The position numbers and the translations under genes are program-made. Shown here one piece after another: positions 45,845 to 55,362 of a stretch of 64,000 bases of DNA; position 1 is the first letter of the stretch; every line of letters starts with the position of its first letter. This DNA is from Reyranella massiliensis 521 (lineage in GTDB: Bacteria; Pseudomonadota; Alphaproteobacteria; Reyranellales; Reyranellaceae): contig CAMAYC010000006.1 of NCBI GenBank assembly GCA_945862125.1, forward strand, positions 1-64,000, read 5' to 3'. The notes under the pieces were generated by a model. That model ran no database searches. It was not told the DNA's origin and worked only from the letters and a program-made list of their open reading frames with translations.

Positions 45845-46764
45845 GCGATCGCAGCACGGCCATCGGTCGCTTTCGCGACAGCGACATGTGGTGGAGCTTC
45901 CGCCGCTCGCCCCTCACCATCGTGGCCGCACTGGTCACGCTGGTCTATTTCATCGGCGCTGTCTTCGCGCCCTGGGTCGCGCCGTTCGATCCGTTCGACG
46001 TGAAGTCGCTCAACCTGATGGACGCCTTCACGCCGCCAGCCTGGAACGAGGGCGGCACGGCCAAGCATCCGCTGGGCACCGACAACCAGGGCCGCGACAT
46101 GCTGTCGGCCATCCTCTACGGCTGCCGCGTCTCGCTCATGATCGGCCTCGCCGCCATCCTGCTGTCGGTCACGACCGGCGTGCTGCTGGGGCTGCTGGCG
46201 GGCTTCCGCGGTGGCTGGGTCGAGGCGGTGATCATGCGCGTAGCCGACATCCAGCTCACGGTGCCCGCCATCCTGATCGCGCTGACCCTGGACGGCGTGG
46301 CCCGCGTAATGTTGCCCAAGGGCGTCCACGACAGTGTTGCTATCTGGGTGCTGGTGCTGTCGATCGGCTTCGCCTACTGGCCGCAGTTCGCGCGTGTCAC
46401 GCGGGCCACGACGCTTGCCGAAAAGAACAAGGACTACGTCAACGCCGCCCGCATCATCGGCGTCCCCGGAGTGCGGATCGCGCTGGGGCATGTGCTACCC
46501 AACGCCTGGGGACCCGTGCTGGTGATCGCCACCATCGAATTGGCGCTGGCGGTCATCGCCGAGGCCTCACTCTCCTATCTCGGGGTCGGCATGCCGGCCA
46601 CCCAGCCTTCGCTCGGAACGCTGATCCGCATCGGCAACGCCTTCCTCTTCTCGGGCGAGTGGTGGATCGTGATCTTCCCGGCGCTGGCCCTGGTGATCCT
46701 CTCGCTGTCGGTCAATCTCCTGGGCGACTGGCTGCGCGACGCGCTCAACCCCAGACTGCGTTGA
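45841..46764 (+). CDS. ABC transporter permease, DppC/OppC family
   Basis: A 307-residue permease with the OppC-type N-terminal helix and the segment HPLGTDNQGRDMLSAILYGCRVSLMIG, the EAA loop ...KDYVNAARIIGVPGVRIALGHVLPN, and the end VNLLGDWLRDALNPRLR. Coupled to the MFS gene by a 4-bp overlap. No dppD/dppF-like ATPase gene is in the window; dprA follows. Confidence 0.93.
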   Translation: MSDRSTAIGRFRDSDMWWSFRRSPLTIVAALVTLVYFIGAVFAPWVAPFDPFDVKSLNLMDAFTPPAWNEGGTAKHPLGTDNQGRDMLSAILYGCRVSLMIGLAAILLSVTTGVLLGLLAGFRGGWVEAVIMRVADIQLTVPAILIALTLDGVARVMLPKGVHDSVAIWVLVLSIGFAYWPQFARVTRATTLAEKNKDYVNAARIIGVPGVRIALGHVLPNAWGPVLVIATIELALAVIAEASLSYLGVGMPATQPSLGTLIRIGNAFLFSGEWWIVIFPALALVILSLSVNLLGDWLRDALNPRLR

Positions 46765-46806
46765 ATACTACTTATGGTTGTTTTACTCTAACTACCTTCT
46801 CGTCAT

Positions 46807-47874
46807 ATGCTTGCCGGCATGTTTGATGGTCCACATGCACTCGAACTCGATTCCGCGGAACGCCGTGCCCGGCTGAGACTAGCGCGCAGCGCCCGCATCG
46901 GGCCCGTCACCTTCCATGAGGCGCTCGCCCATTTCGGCTCGGCGCAAGCGGCCTGCCAACGGCTCGCCACCTTCGCCGACGCCGACATCGACCGTGAGGA
47001 GACGAATCTCACCAAGGCCGGCGGACGCTTCCTGGTGATAGGCGACGCAGCCTATCCCGAAGCCTTGGCGGCCGTGGCCGGAGCGCCGCCGGTCCTGTCG
47101 GCGATCGGCGATGTTGCGCTGCTGGGTCGGCCGACCCTGGCGCTGGTGGGTGCCCGCGATGCCTCCCTGGCCGGCCGGCGTTTCGCCGCTGAACTGGCGG
47201 CGACCCTGGGTGCCGCGGGTTTCGTCAGCGCCTCGGGCCTGGCGCGCGGCATCGATGCCGCCGCCCATGAAGCAGCCCTCGTCACGGGCACTGTGGCCGT
47301 CTTGGCAGGTGGGATCGATCAGATCTACCCGCCGCAGAATGCCGACCTGCATGGCCGTATCGCGGCCCAGGGGCTGATCCTGAGCGAAGCCCCCCTGGGT
47401 ACGCCGCCGGTCGCCCGCGCCTTTCCCCGACGCAACCGCATCGTCAGCGGCCTGTCGGCGGGCGTGATCGTGATCGAAGCCGCTGCCCGGTCGGGCTCCC
47501 TGATCACCGCCCAGCGGGCCGCTGAACAGGGGCGCGAGGTCTTCGTCGTACCGGGTTCTCCAATGGATCCGCGCTATGCCGGATCCAATAGCCTTATCCG
47601 GGACGGGGCTATTTTGGCCCGCGATGCCAACGATATTCTGGACGTCCTGGGCCGGCCCTCGGCTCCCCCTCAACTCCTTGAGCAGAAAGGGCAAAAGCGG
47701 CCCGACAGCGAGGCGTCGAAGGTGCTCGAAGCCCTGGGGGCTGTCCCGACTGCGGTTGACGAACTGGTGCGCCGGTGCCAAGTGTCCGCCGCCTCCGTGG
47801 CGGAGGTCCTACTGGCCCTGGAGCTGGAGGGCCGCCTGGAGAGGCACCGGGGTAACCGCGTATCTCTGATGTAA
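46807..47874 (+). CDS. dprA: DNA-processing protein A
   Basis: A 355-residue protein that protects incoming single-stranded DNA in natural transformation and loads RecA. The Rossmann-like core has LALVGARDASLAGRRFAAEL, SGLARGIDAAAHEAAL, GGIDQIYPPQN, SEAPLGTP, FPRRNRIVSGLS and ARSGSLITAQRAAEQGREVF. A C-terminal winged-helix region is from about 295. Start 46807, or MFDGP at 46819. Confidence 0.94.
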   Translation: MLAGMFDGPHALELDSAERRARLRLARSARIGPVTFHEALAHFGSAQAACQRLATFADADIDREETNLTKAGGRFLVIGDAAYPEALAAVAGAPPVLSAIGDVALLGRPTLALVGARDASLAGRRFAAELAATLGAAGFVSASGLARGIDAAAHEAALVTGTVAVLAGGIDQIYPPQNADLHGRIAAQGLILSEAPLGTPPVARAFPRRNRIVSGLSAGVIVIEAAARSGSLITAQRAAEQGREVFVVPGSPMDPRYAGSNSLIRDGAILARDANDILDVLGRPSAPPQLLEQKGQKRPDSEASKVLEALGAVPTAVDELVRRCQVSAASVAEVLLALELEGRLERHRGNRVSLM

Positions 47875-47925
47875 GTCAGTGATTTAGCTCCGGAAATTAA
47901 TGTTTCACTGGAGCATGTTTCGCCG

Positions 47926-50667
47926 ATGGACGTGCTGGTCGTCGAGTCCCCGGCCAAGGCTAAGACCATTGGGAAGTACCTCGGCCCCGGGTTCACCGTG
48001 TTGGCCTCCTATGGTCATGTCCGCGATCTGCCGTCGAAGGACGGCTCGGTCCGCCCGGATGAAGATTTCGCCATGGACTGGGAGATCGATCCCCAGTCGC
48101 AGAAGCGCCTTGATGCCATCGCCAAGGCCATCACCAAGGGCGGCAAGCTCTATCTTGCGACCGATCCGGATCGCGAGGGCGAAGCCATCTCCTGGCACGT
48201 GATGGACATTCTCGGGCGCAAGAAGGCGCTCGATGGCGTCGACGTGAAGCGGGTCACCTTCAATTCCATCACCAAGCAGTCGGTGCTGGATGCCGTCGCC
48301 AATCCGCGCGATCTCGACCAACCGCTGATCGACGCCTACATGGCCCGCCGGGCGCTCGACTATCTCGTCGGCTTCAACCTGTCGCCGGTGCTGTGGCGCA
48401 AGCTGCCCGGCAGCCGCTCCGCCGGCCGCGTGCAGTCGGTGGCGCTGCGCCTGATCTGCGAGCGCGAGGCCGAGATCGAGGTCTTCAAGACCCGCGAATA
48501 CTGGACGGTCGATGCCATCTTCGGCACCGCCAAGAATCAGGCGCTGAAAGCCCGCCTCACCCATCTCGACGGCCGCAAGCTCGAGAAGTTCGACCTCGAC
48601 AACGAGGAGCGCGCTCAATCGGCCAAGCGCGAGATCGAGCGCCGCGCCTTCTCGGTGGCCTCGATTGACCGCCGCCAAGTACGTCGCAACCCACCGCCGC
48701 CGTTCATCACTTCGACCCTGCAGCAGGAAGCCTCGCGCAAGTTGGGCGTCGGCGCCGCCACCGCCATGCGTATCGCCCAGCGCCTATATGAAGGTGTCGA
48801 CATCGGCGGCGAGACCGTCGGCCTCATCACCTATATGCGCACCGACGGCGTCCAGCTCGCCCCCGAGGCGATCGGCCAGACCCGCCGCCTGATCGAGACC
48901 AAGTACGGCCAGAGCTACGTCCCGGAAAAGCCGCGCGTCTACACGTCGAAGGCCAAGAACGCGCAGGAAGCCCATGAGGCGATCCGCCCGACCGATCTCT
49001 TCCGCACGCCGCAGGATGTCGCTGCACATTTGGACAAGGACCAACTCGGCCTCTACGAGCTGATCTGGAAGCGTACCGTGGCCAGCCAGATGGAAAGCGC
49101 CGTTCTCGACCAGGTGACGGTCGATATCGCGAGCGGCGACAAGAACGTGCAGTTGCGCGCCACCGGCTCGGTCGTGAAGTTCAACGGCTTCCTCACCCTC
49201 TACGACGAGGGCCAGGACGAAAAGAGCGAAGACGAGGACGGCAATTCGATCCTGCCTGACGTCACCGAGAACGAGGCGATGGAACGGCGCGACGTGGTGC
49301 CGGAACAGCATTTCACCGAGCCGCCGCCACGCTACTCCGAAGCCAGCCTCGTGAAAAAGATGGAGGAGCTCGGCATCGGCCGGCCTTCGACCTACGCCAG
49401 CATCATCGAGGTCCTGCAGCGCCGCAACTACGTGAAGATCGACCGCAAGCGCTTCGTGCCCGAAGACCGCGGCCGCATCGTCACGGCGTTCCTGCAGACC
49501 TATTTTCCGCGCTACGTCGAATACGACTTCACCGCCCATCTCGAGGAAGAGCTCGACGATATCTCGAGCGGCAAGATCGACTGGCACCAGGTCCTGCGTG
49601 AGTTCTGGAAGGCCTTCTCCGCCGCGGTGGGTGAGACCAAGGAACTGCGCGTCCGCGAAGTGCTCGACAAGATCGATGCCGAACTCGGTCCCCACTTCTT
49701 TCCCGAGGCCAAGGACGGCAAGAATCCGCGCGATTGCCCGTCGTGCGCCAACGGTCGCCTCGGCCTCAAGCTCGGCAAGTTCGGTGCCTTCATCGGCTGC
49801 TCGAACTATCCGGAGTGCCGTTTCACGCGCAAACTTGGCATCGTCGATGCTGAAGCGGACGCAGCTTCCGGCGTCAACATGGACGGTCCCAAGATCCTGG
49901 GCGACGATCCCGTCACCGGCAAGCAGGTCACGCTGCGCAAGGGGCCGTATGGCCTCTACGTCCAGCTCGGCGAACCCGAGGGCAAGGAGAAGCCCAAGCG
50001 GCAATCGCTGTTGAGGGACATGGTCCCGGACGACGTGACGCTCGACAAGGCGCTGGCGCTGCTGGCGCTGCCGCGCGAACTCGGACCGCATCCCGAAGAC
50101 AGCGAGATGATCCTGGCCGGCGTTGGCCGCTTCGGCCCCTACGTGAAGCACGGGCCGAAATACAAATCGATTCCCGCCGACGAGAGCGTGCTGGAGATCG
50201 GCATGAACCGCGCCGTGGCGCTGCTGGCCGAGGCCCGCGTGCCCGGCCGTGGCCGGGCCGCCGTCAAGCCGTTGCGCGTCGTCGGCAATCATCCCAACGA
50301 TGAAGCCCCGATCGAGCTCTACGACGGCCGCTACGGCCACTATGTGAAGCACGGCGGCATCAATGCGACGGTGCCGAACGACATCAAGCCGGAAGAACTG
50401 ACGCTCGACCACGCCGTGTCGCTACTGGCCGAGCGCGCCGCAAAAGGCGGCGGCAAGAAGCCGGCGCGTGCCAAGAAGGCCGCGGCCCCCAAGACGAAGC
50501 CGAAGGCCAAAGCCAAGTCAGCCAATGGCGCGGCCGAGGTTGCGGTGCCGGCCAACGACACCGACGCCAAGCCGCAGATCAAATCCAAGCCCGCCGCCAA
50601 GAAGAAGGCGGCGCCCAAGCGCAAGGCCAAGGTCGAGCCCCCGCCCCGCACCGGGACCGATGGCTAA
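47926..50667 (+). CDS. topA: DNA topoisomerase I
   Basis: A 913-residue type IA topoisomerase. The toprim domain starts MDVLVVESPAKAKTIGKYLG with DPDREGEAISW; the active-site Tyr is Y303 in GLITYMRTDG. A zinc ribbon CPSCANGRLGLKLGKFGAFIGC follows near 600, then two DUF-type repeat modules, and the last 90 residues are a Lys/Ala/Pro-rich tail that binds DNA. Overlaps rnr by 8 bp. Confidence 0.97.
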   Translation: MDVLVVESPAKAKTIGKYLGPGFTVLASYGHVRDLPSKDGSVRPDEDFAMDWEIDPQSQKRLDAIAKAITKGGKLYLATDPDREGEAISWHVMDILGRKKALDGVDVKRVTFNSITKQSVLDAVANPRDLDQPLIDAYMARRALDYLVGFNLSPVLWRKLPGSRSAGRVQSVALRLICEREAEIEVFKTREYWTVDAIFGTAKNQALKARLTHLDGRKLEKFDLDNEERAQSAKREIERRAFSVASIDRRQVRRNPPPPFITSTLQQEASRKLGVGAATAMRIAQRLYEGVDIGGETVGLITYMRTDGVQLAPEAIGQTRRLIETKYGQSYVPEKPRVYTSKAKNAQEAHEAIRPTDLFRTPQDVAAHLDKDQLGLYELIWKRTVASQMESAVLDQVTVDIASGDKNVQLRATGSVVKFNGFLTLYDEGQDEKSEDEDGNSILPDVTENEAMERRDVVPEQHFTEPPPRYSEASLVKKMEELGIGRPSTYASIIEVLQRRNYVKIDRKRFVPEDRGRIVTAFLQTYFPRYVEYDFTAHLEEELDDISSGKIDWHQVLREFWKAFSAAVGETKELRVREVLDKIDAELGPHFFPEAKDGKNPRDCPSCANGRLGLKLGKFGAFIGCSNYPECRFTRKLGIVDAEADAASGVNMDGPKILGDDPVTGKQVTLRKGPYGLYVQLGEPEGKEKPKRQSLLRDMVPDDVTLDKALALLALPRELGPHPEDSEMILAGVGRFGPYVKHGPKYKSIPADESVLEIGMNRAVALLAEARVPGRGRAAVKPLRVVGNHPNDEAPIELYDGRYGHYVKHGGINATVPNDIKPEELTLDHAVSLLAERAAKGGGKKPARAKKAAAPKTKPKAKAKSANGAAEVAVPANDTDAKPQIKSKPAAKKKAAPKRKAKVEPPPRTGTDG

Positions 50668-52930
50668 GGGCAAGGTTCCGACCCGCGACGAACTGCTGGC
50701 CTTCATCCGCGAGAGCACTACGCCGGTCGGCAAGCGCGAGATCGCGCGGGCCTACGGTCTCAAGGGCGACCAGCGGATCGAACTGAAGGAACTGCTGCGC
50801 GACCTGCGCGACGCCGGCGAAATCACGCCCGACCGCGCCAAGACCTTCCGCGATCCCGCGGCGCTGACCGACATCACGGTTCTGGAAATCGTCCGCGTCG
50901 ACAACGACGGCCACCTGATCGCCGTTCCACGCCGCCATGACGAGGACAAAGACGGCCCGTCGCCCCGCATCGAGATCGATCCGGAGACGTCGCCGCGCAG
51001 CGGCCCGGCGCCGGCCGTCGGCGACCGCGTGCTGGCGAGCCTGAAGCGCCGCGGCAAGGACACCTACGAGGCCAAGATCATCCGCCGGCTGGGCAGCGGC
51101 CCCAAGAAGATCCTCGGCCTTTACGAGGAGCCGCCGGGCCGCGACGGGCTCGGCCTGGTGACGCCCACCGACCGCAAGCTCAGGATGAGCTTCGATATCC
51201 GCCCGGCCGACAGGAACGGGGCGCTGGCAGGCGACATCGTCTGGGTCGAAGCCACCGGCGGGGCGCTTGCCCGCCGCGCCCGCGTGCTCGAGCGCATCGG
51301 GCCGATGAGCGATCCGCGCACCGTCAGCCTGATCTCGATCGCCGCCAACAATATTCCGGTGGAGTTTTCGAGTGCCGCGGTGGAGGAAGCCGAGCGCGCC
51401 AAGGCAGCGCCGATGGGCGACCGGCTCGATCTCCGCCAGACACCTCTTGTGACCATCGACGGCGAGGACGCCCGCGACTTCGACGACGCCGTTTTCGCCG
51501 AGCCCGATCCGGCCCATCCCGGCGGCTGGCGCCTGCTGGTCGCCATCGCCGACGTCGCATGGTACGTGCGCCACGACAAGCCGCTCGACCGCGCCGCCTA
51601 TCTGCGCGGCACATCGGTCTATTTCCCTGACCGTGTCGTGCCGATGCTGCCCGAGGCACTCAGCAACCACTGGTGCTCGCTGGTGCCGCGCGAGGATCGC
51701 CCGGTGCTGGTGGCCGAGATGTGGATCGACGCCCAAGGCCATCTCAAGCGCCACAAGTTCCACCGCGCCATGATGCGCTCGGCCGCCCGCCTCACCTACA
51801 ACCGGGTTCAGCGCGCCATCGACGGCGCGCCAGACGAGGAAATCGCGCCGCTGATGGACGAGGTCGTGCGGCCGCTCTACGGCGCTTACCGGGTGCTGCT
51901 GGCGGCGCGCGAGGCCCGCGGCGCACTCGACCTCGACCTGCCTGAGCGGCAGGTGACGCTGGGCGACGACGGCCGGATCGCCGAGATCGGCGCGCGCGAG
52001 CGGCTCGACAGCCACAAGCTGATCGAGGAATTCATGGTGCTGGCCAACGTGGCTGCGGCCCAGGCGCTGGAGCAGCGCCATGCACCTTGCCTCTACCGCG
52101 TCCACGACCAGCCCGACCTCGCCAAGCTCGAGTCGCTGCGCGAGTTCCTGGGCACCCTGGGAATCAAGGTGCCGACCGGACAACGGCTGCGGCCGGCCGA
52201 TCTCAACCGTGTGCTACACGAAGTCTCCGGCAAGCCTGTTTCCCAGCTGGTCAGCCAGACGGTGCTGCGCAGCCAGAGCCAGGCGATCTACAGCCCCGAC
52301 AATCTCGGCCATTTCGGCCTGGCCCTCGCGCGCTATGCCCACTTCACCTCGCCGATCCGCCGCTATCCCGACCTGATCGTCCATCGCGCCCTGATCGCCG
52401 CCTATGGGCTGGGCGACGGCGGCCTGGCCGCAGCCGATAGCGGTCGCTTCGTTGAATTCGGCGAGCATCTGTCGATGTGCGAGCGCCGCGCTGTCGCCGC
52501 CGAACGTGGCGCCATGGACCGCTATGTCGTGGCCTTCATGGCTGAGCACGTAGGCGCCACCTTCGCCGGCCGCATCACCAGTGTCACCCGCTTCGGCCTG
52601 TTTGCCGCCCTCGACGGCACCGGTGCCGACGGCCTCATTCCCATCCGCTCGCTGGGCCAAGAGTTCTTCCGGCACGACGAGGGCCGCCAGCTCCTGATTG
52701 GCGAACGCACGGGTGAGACGTTCGGCCTGGGCGATCGGCTCCGCTTCAAGCTTGTGGAGGCCGATGCCGCCACCGCCGGCCTGCTTTTCGAGATCGTCGA
52801 CGTGATCGAGCGGGTCGAGCGCCAGGCCTTGCCGGCCGGTGCCCGGACCGACTCCCATCGCGGGCCTCCGCGGCGTCCGGTCGCGCATCGCGGGCCCCCT
52901 CGGGACAAACGGTCACGCCGACGAAAGTGA
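50660..52930 (+). CDS. rnr: Ribonuclease R
   Basis: A 756-residue 3'-to-5' exoribonuclease. The N-terminal winged helix begins KVPTRDELLAFIRESTTPVGKREIARAYGLK, two cold-shock modules follow, the RNB catalytic domain has DFDDAVFAEPDPAHPGGWRLLVAIADVAWYV, and the S1 domain is near 630-710 (FAGRITSVTRFGLFAALDG). The basic tail ends KRSRRRK. Follows topA in the usual order. Confidence 0.96.
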   Translation: MAKGKVPTRDELLAFIRESTTPVGKREIARAYGLKGDQRIELKELLRDLRDAGEITPDRAKTFRDPAALTDITVLEIVRVDNDGHLIAVPRRHDEDKDGPSPRIEIDPETSPRSGPAPAVGDRVLASLKRRGKDTYEAKIIRRLGSGPKKILGLYEEPPGRDGLGLVTPTDRKLRMSFDIRPADRNGALAGDIVWVEATGGALARRARVLERIGPMSDPRTVSLISIAANNIPVEFSSAAVEEAERAKAAPMGDRLDLRQTPLVTIDGEDARDFDDAVFAEPDPAHPGGWRLLVAIADVAWYVRHDKPLDRAAYLRGTSVYFPDRVVPMLPEALSNHWCSLVPREDRPVLVAEMWIDAQGHLKRHKFHRAMMRSAARLTYNRVQRAIDGAPDEEIAPLMDEVVRPLYGAYRVLLAAREARGALDLDLPERQVTLGDDGRIAEIGARERLDSHKLIEEFMVLANVAAAQALEQRHAPCLYRVHDQPDLAKLESLREFLGTLGIKVPTGQRLRPADLNRVLHEVSGKPVSQLVSQTVLRSQSQAIYSPDNLGHFGLALARYAHFTSPIRRYPDLIVHRALIAAYGLGDGGLAAADSGRFVEFGEHLSMCERRAVAAERGAMDRYVVAFMAEHVGATFAGRITSVTRFGLFAALDGTGADGLIPIRSLGQEFFRHDEGRQLLIGERTGETFGLGDRLRFKLVEADAATAGLLFEIVDVIERVERQALPAGARTDSHRGPPRRPVAHRGPPRDKRSRRRK

Positions 52931-52952
52931 GTCGAGCGCCCATTGTCCTTTA

Positions 52953-53363
52953 ATGAGCGACGATGAGTATTACGCCCCGGTCGAATTCTGGACCGCTCTG
53001 CTGCGCGGCTGGTCCGGACGCTGCCCCCGCTGCGGCAAGGGCGCCCTGTTCGGCCGTTTCCTCAAGATGCAAAGCCACTGCCCGGCCTGCAACCAGGCGT
53101 TCGAACCATATCGCGCCGACGATGCGCCGGCCTATTTCACGATCTTCGCCGTCGGTCACATTGTCGTGCCCCTGGTCCTGATCGTGGAGCGCTACGGCCA
53201 GCAGCCGCCGCTCTGGTTTCATGCGCTATTGTGGCTGCCTTTATCGGTTTTTCTGGCGCTTTATCTGCTTCCCCACATCAAGGGAGCGGTCATTGCGCTG
53301 CTCTGGGCGCATCGGATCGGCGCACCCAAACCTTCGGCCGGGGGACTCGACGGCTCCGCTTGA
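52953..53363 (+). CDS. DUF983 family membrane protein
   Basis: A 136-residue protein with a cytoplasmic zinc-ribbon (RCPRCGKGALF and HCPACNQAFEPY, two CxxC pairs) and two membrane helices (FTIFAVGHIVVPLVLIVERY and LLWLPLSVFLALYLLPHIKG). The family is common in alphaproteobacteria, often near rnr, and its role is unknown. Start ATG 52953, 22 bp after rnr. Confidence 0.88.
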   Translation: MSDDEYYAPVEFWTALLRGWSGRCPRCGKGALFGRFLKMQSHCPACNQAFEPYRADDAPAYFTIFAVGHIVVPLVLIVERYGQQPPLWFHALLWLPLSVFLALYLLPHIKGAVIALLWAHRIGAPKPSAGGLDGSA

Positions 53364-53411
53364 ATCGTGGCAGGCGGTCAACGGCTTGTGCTAGACTGAA
53401 AACAGTTCGGT

Positions 53412-55004
53412 ATGATCGGTCCGTTGACTTCCTTCCTCCGGTGGACGCTGCCAGGTACGGCAGGCATTTTGCTCGTCGGTGCCTTGGTTGCCTCCTGCGC
53501 GACGTCGACTGACGCCCCCCAAGGCCAGGCCAAAGGCGGCCCCGCGGTCGCCGCCGACGTCAATATCGAGCGCGTCGTGCTGCAGGCCTATCGCGCGATT
53601 GGCGATCGCCACCTCTACGAGCCCAATTTCCGCGCTTTGTCGGCCGAGACCTATCGCGGATTCGCCAATGCCGATCCGGCGCTGGCCCTCGAAACCTCCG
53701 ACACCAGCTTCACGGTCAAGCGCGACGGCCGAGAAGTACTGAGCCGGCCCACGCCCAACAGCACGTCGGACGGCCGGGCCTGGGGTGGCATGCTGGCCGA
53801 ACTGATGGCCGGCTCGATCGACACCTCGCCGGCGCTGCGCGACAGCGACCGCCAGGCGCTCATCCGCCAGGCCATGGCCGCCACCACCAAGCAACTCGAC
53901 CGCAACAGCCGCTACGCCGACCCCGAGGAGGCACGCGACAACCGCTTCCAGCGCGACGGCGGCGGCGGCATCGGCATCACCGTCGAACGCACCGACGACA
54001 AGAAGATCATGATCCGCGCCATCCAGGACGGCTCGCCCGCGGGCAAGGCCGGCGTCCAGGTTGGCGATCAGATCCTGGCCATCGACGGCGAAAACATGGT
54101 CGACCGCCCACTGGGCGACGTCGTACGCTACCTGCGCGGGACGATCGGGACACCGGTGATTCTCACCGTGCTGCGCCCCTCCCAGGGTCGCGAAGTCACG
54201 GTCGGCATGAAGCGCAGCCGCATCGTGCCCACCACGGTGGTCTACGAACGCCGCGGTGACGTCGGCCTGATCGTGCTGAGCGGGTTCAACACCGCTACGA
54301 CCGACAACCTGCGCACCGCCATCGACAAGGCACGGACCGAGATCGGACGCGATATCGCCGGCCTCATCATCGACATGCGCGGCAATCGCGGTGGCCTGCT
54401 CGACCAGGCGCAGGCGGTGGCCGAAGTATTCATCGGCGACGGCACCATATTCTCGACCCAGGGCCGCCATCCCGACAGCCGCCGCACATACAAGAGCACC
54501 GCCGCCCGCAAGGCAGCCGACCTGCCGGTCGTCGTGCTGATGAACGGCGGCTCGGCATCGGCCGCCGAGATCGTGGCGGCGGCGCTGCAGGACCGCGGTC
54601 GCGCCGTCGTGGTCGGCACGACCAGCTACGGCAAGGGCACGGTCCAAACGGTCGTGCGCCTGCCCAACGAGGGCGAACTCATCCTGACCTGGTCGCGCCT
54701 GCAGGCGCCGTCGGGCTACACTTGGAACGAGCTGGGCGTGCTGCCCAGCATCTGCACGGCCAAGACGGGCACCGCCAGCGAGGCCGCGACGACGACGTCG
54801 GTCGATTCCAACCAGGCGTTGCTGATGCGCTGGCATGCGCTCCGCAACCCGACCCAGCAGGAAGTGGCCGACCTGCGCAAGATCTGTCCGCCGGCCGACA
54901 ATTCGCCCGAACGCGATATCGAGATCGCCAGCCAGCTGCTGCACGACCGCGCCCTTTATGCTCATGCCGTGCAGGCCGCGACCTTCCAGGCGGCTCGCCA
55001 GTAG
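53412..55004 (+). CDS. S41 family C-terminal processing protease (CtpA-like), lipoprotein
   Basis: A 530-residue serine protease. A lipoprotein signal ends LVGALVASC (Cys29). After a helical region, a PDZ domain (about 175-265) has GGGIGITVERTDDKK and GVQVGDQILAIDGENM; the protease domain has LIIDMRGNRGGLL, catalytic S383 in GGSASAAEI and K408 in TTSYGKGTVQ. It degrades or trims periplasmic proteins. A C-terminal helical extension of about 60 residues has two cysteines. Confidence 0.92.
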   Translation: MIGPLTSFLRWTLPGTAGILLVGALVASCATSTDAPQGQAKGGPAVAADVNIERVVLQAYRAIGDRHLYEPNFRALSAETYRGFANADPALALETSDTSFTVKRDGREVLSRPTPNSTSDGRAWGGMLAELMAGSIDTSPALRDSDRQALIRQAMAATTKQLDRNSRYADPEEARDNRFQRDGGGGIGITVERTDDKKIMIRAIQDGSPAGKAGVQVGDQILAIDGENMVDRPLGDVVRYLRGTIGTPVILTVLRPSQGREVTVGMKRSRIVPTTVVYERRGDVGLIVLSGFNTATTDNLRTAIDKARTEIGRDIAGLIIDMRGNRGGLLDQAQAVAEVFIGDGTIFSTQGRHPDSRRTYKSTAARKAADLPVVVLMNGGSASAAEIVAAALQDRGRAVVVGTTSYGKGTVQTVVRLPNEGELILTWSRLQAPSGYTWNELGVLPSICTAKTGTASEAATTTSVDSNQALLMRWHALRNPTQQEVADLRKICPPADNSPERDIEIASQLLHDRALYAHAVQAATFQAARQ

Positions 55005-55091
55005 GCCATTTCCGGCGCTTGACACCGCGCCCGCCGCGACTAATTTGCCGCCTCCCAAGGAATTCGCCCTTCCGGGCATAAGGACAAGACC

Positions 55092-55259
55092 ATGGCCAAG
55101 CCGACCTCGATCCTGATCAAGATGGTGTCCAGCGCCGACACCGGCTTCTATTACGTCACCAAGAAGAACCCGCGCACCAAGACCGAGAAGCTCGAGCTCA
55201 AGAAGTACGACCCGGTCGCGCGCAAGCACGTCGTCTTCAAGGAATCCAAAATCAAGTAA
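55092..55259 (+). CDS. rpmG: 50S ribosomal protein L33
   Basis: A 55-residue protein [18 protein letters not shown]... ending VFKESKIK, the standard alphaproteobacterial L33 without the zinc cysteines (Cys-minus type). It has AAGGA upstream and a strong terminator downstream. The short gene lies in the normal position near the rnr-linked genes. Confidence 0.97.
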   Translation: MAKPTSILIKMVSSADTGFYYVTKKNPRTKTEKLELKKYDPVARKHVVFKESKIK

Positions 55260-55281
55260 GGTGGTCCCACCGCCTGCCGCC

Positions 55282-55307
55282 AAAGCCGCCCTTTCGGGCG
55301 GCTTTTT
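55282..55307 (+). terminator. Rho-independent terminator after rpmG
   Basis: AAAGCCGCCC (55282-55291) pairs with GGGCGGCTTT (55296-55305) around a TTTC loop, followed by T's. A classic strong intrinsic terminator 23 bp after the rpmG stop. Confidence 0.93.
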
Positions 55308-55362
55308 CGTGGGCCGATTTGCGGCTGGGCTCCGCCCCATCCAAGCAACCGGAGGAAATGAA

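Noticed and set aside
44872-46764. A 630-codon plus-strand frame that would fuse an unknown N-terminus to the OppC-like permease
   Set aside because: The permease has its own ATG at 45841 overlapping the MFS stop; the upstream part is an out-of-frame reading of the MFS gene.
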